Source: an uncultured Oscillospiraceae bacterium
GTDB lineage: Bacteria > Bacillota > Clostridia > Oscillospirales > Oscillospiraceae
Direction of reading: 5' to 3'
NCBI GenBank assembly: GCA_934572325.1
Contig: CAKTKT010000046.1
Span: 1 to 15,128 of the forward strand
Length of the DNA: 15,128 bases
Positions 13,579 through 15,128 of this stretch are shown piece after piece (positions within the stretch are counted from its first letter, which is position 1; each line of letters opens with the position of its first letter). Made by a program: the position numbers and the translations under genes. Under the pieces are notes generated by a model. The model was given only the letters and a program-made list of their open reading frames with translations, made no database searches and had not been told where the DNA came from.

Positions 13579-15081
13579 ATGAGCGAAGCAGTCAACAACC
13601 AGATAAACGACGCAACGGAGCTTTCCGAGATATTGCGGATCCGTCGGGATAAGCTCGCGGCGCTCCGGCAGGAAGGGCGAGATCCGTTCCAAAAGACGAA
13701 GTTCACGCGCAGCGCGTGGTCGAGCGAGATAAAGGACAACTACGCCGACTTTGAGGGCAGGACGGTGTCCGTTGCCGGACGCATCATGTCCAAGCGCGGC
13801 ATGGGCAAGGCGATATTCTGCCACATCAAGGACGACAAGGGGCAAATCCAGCTCTACATCCGCGCCGACGCCGTCAGCGAGCAGGAGTTTGCTGATTTCC
13901 GCAAGTATGACATCGGCGACATCGTCGGCGTCAGCGGATATGTTTTCAAGACCAAGACCGAGGAGGTTTCCGTCCACGTCGGAAAGGCGGAGCTGCTCTC
14001 AAAGTCTCTGCGTCCCCTGCCGGAGAAGTTCCACGGCATGACCAATACCGAGCTGAAATACCGCCAGCGCTATGTTGACCTCATCGTCAGCGACGACAGC
14101 CGCCGCAATTTTGAGATACGCTCCCGCTTTATCAGCTATGTGCGCCGCTTCCTCGACGCGCGCGGCTATATGGAGGTCGAGACACCTGTTCTCAACACCA
14201 TCTCCGGCGGCGCGACGGCGCGCCCGTTCATCACGCACCACAACACCCTTGACATTGATATGTTCCTGCGCATTGCGACCGAGCTCAACCTCAAGCGCCT
14301 TATCGTTGGCGGCATCGAGCGCGTCTACGAGATCGGGCGCATCTTCCGCAACGAGGGCATGGACACCCGCCACAATCCGGAGTTCACGACGGTTGAGCTT
14401 TATGAGTCCTATGCCGACTTCAACGACATGATGGTTCTCTTCGAGGCGCTGCTCTCCGGCGCGGCGATGGAGATACTCGGCACTTACGATGTCACATGGC
14501 TCGGTCATGAGATCAGCCTTGCCCCGCCGTTTCGCCGCATGACGATGGCGGAGGCTGTCAAGGAGCATCTGGGCGTGGACTTTATGGCGATCTCCTCCGA
14601 TGAGGAGGCTGTCGCCGCGGCAAAGAGCGTCGGCGTGGACATGGACAAGGTCGAGCCGACTTGGGGGCACGCGCTGTATGAGTGCTTCGATCAGAAGGTT
14701 GAGGAGAAGATGATCCAGCCAACGTTCATCACCATGCATCCGGTTGACGTGTCGCCGCTGGCAAAGCGCAGCCCTGCCGATCCGCGCCTGACGGAGCGCT
14801 TCGAGCTGTTCATCTGCTGCAGCGAGATGGGCAACGCCTTTTCCGAGCTTAACGACCCCATTGACCAGAAGCAGCGCTTCCTCAAGCAGGTCGAGCTTCG
14901 CGCCAAGGGCGACGATGAGGCGGGCATGATGGACGATGATTTCATCAACGCGCTCGAGTACGGCATGCCGCCCACAGGCGGGCTCGGCATCGGCATTGAC
15001 CGCTGCGTCATGCTCCTCACCGCCTGCTCCTCCATCCGCGACGTAATCCTATTCCCCACAATGAAGCCCCTCGACAAGTAA
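13579..15081 (+). CDS. lysS: Lysine--tRNA ligase (class II)
   Basis: The product (500 aa, normal length) charges tRNA-Lys with lysine using ATP. An N-terminal OB-fold anticodon-binding domain (about 55-150, with VSVAGRIMSKRGMGKAIF) is followed by the class II catalytic domain: motif 1 in GYMEVETPVLNTISGGATA, motif 2 FRNEGMDTRHNPEFT (R257), and motif 3 GLGIGIDR (R475). The start ATG 13579 is preferred because AGGTGG (13565-13570) lies 8 nt upstream; the frame is open from a GTG at 13567, but that codon is part of this site. It lies 78 nt after greA and probably shares its promoter. No T-box leader is present in the gap. Confidence 0.95.
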   Translation: MSEAVNNQINDATELSEILRIRRDKLAALRQEGRDPFQKTKFTRSAWSSEIKDNYADFEGRTVSVAGRIMSKRGMGKAIFCHIKDDKGQIQLYIRADAVSEQEFADFRKYDIGDIVGVSGYVFKTKTEEVSVHVGKAELLSKSLRPLPEKFHGMTNTELKYRQRYVDLIVSDDSRRNFEIRSRFISYVRRFLDARGYMEVETPVLNTISGGATARPFITHHNTLDIDMFLRIATELNLKRLIVGGIERVYEIGRIFRNEGMDTRHNPEFTTVELYESYADFNDMMVLFEALLSGAAMEILGTYDVTWLGHEISLAPPFRRMTMAEAVKEHLGVDFMAISSDEEAVAAAKSVGVDMDKVEPTWGHALYECFDQKVEEKMIQPTFITMHPVDVSPLAKRSPADPRLTERFELFICCSEMGNAFSELNDPIDQKQRFLKQVELRAKGDDEAGMMDDDFINALEYGMPPTGGLGIGIDRCVMLLTACSSIRDVILFPTMKPLDK

Positions 15082-15128
15082 AATTCGAAAAAAACCAGTG
15101 TTTATGCGGGTTTCGGGAGTTTCCAAAC
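15082..15128. other. Sequence after lysS to the window end
   Basis: The last 47 bases are AT-richer noncoding sequence. No hairpin terminator or start of another gene is seen before the window ends. Confidence 0.4.

Overview
The window looks like chromosomal DNA of a GC-rich member of the Clostridia, most likely a gut Oscillospirales/Ruminococcaceae-type bacterium. The grounds are the gene families (comEC, a PucR-type regulator, ftsEX, coiled-coil M23 peptidases, an S41 protease, greA, a class II lysS, a DUF4830-like protein), Gram-positive style GGAGG ribosome binding sites, AT-rich sigma-A-type promoters between GC-rich genes, and CCA-encoding tRNA genes. The species is an inference; no rRNA is present.

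Layout. 1-132 is the right end of an IS3-family (IS150-like) insertion sequence: the last 27 codons of its transposase and a terminal inverted repeat. 133-530 has no convincing gene and is packed with perfect hairpins; a minus-strand promoter (568-539) fires into it. A plus-strand promoter (654-682) starts a structured leader or small RNA of about 310 nt that ends in a strong intrinsic terminator at 943-1000, just before comEC (1048-3312). A consensus promoter then drives tRNA-Thr(TGT) and tRNA-Tyr(GTA), closed by a terminator. Beyond the tRNAs is a decayed integration site: a minus-strand tyrosine-recombinase remnant that has lost both ends and a catalytic arginine. A minus-strand DUF4830-like membrane protein gene is divergent from an RsuA-family pseudouridine synthase gene.

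The second half is a cell-envelope block on the plus strand: a PucR/CdaR-type regulator with a hairpin leader, ftsE and ftsX (overlapping), two tandem paralogous secreted coiled-coil M23 endopeptidases with their own promoter, and an S41/PDZ protease-like protein. By analogy with FtsEX-PcsB and FtsEX-EnvC, the FtsEX ATPase-permease probably gates peptidoglycan cleavage by the M23 proteins during division. The S41 protein appears to have arginine where the catalytic lysine should be. The window ends with greA and lysS, served by a perfect TTGACA-17-TATAAT promoter whose -35 box overlaps the stop codon of the protease gene.

Most of the window is ordinary core genome. The best candidates for something unusual are the structured RNA ahead of comEC, the lysine-to-arginine change in the S41 protein, and the paired M23 genes with a hairpin abutting the ribosome binding site. 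I see no CRISPR array, toxin-antitoxin pair, defence island or biosynthetic cluster.
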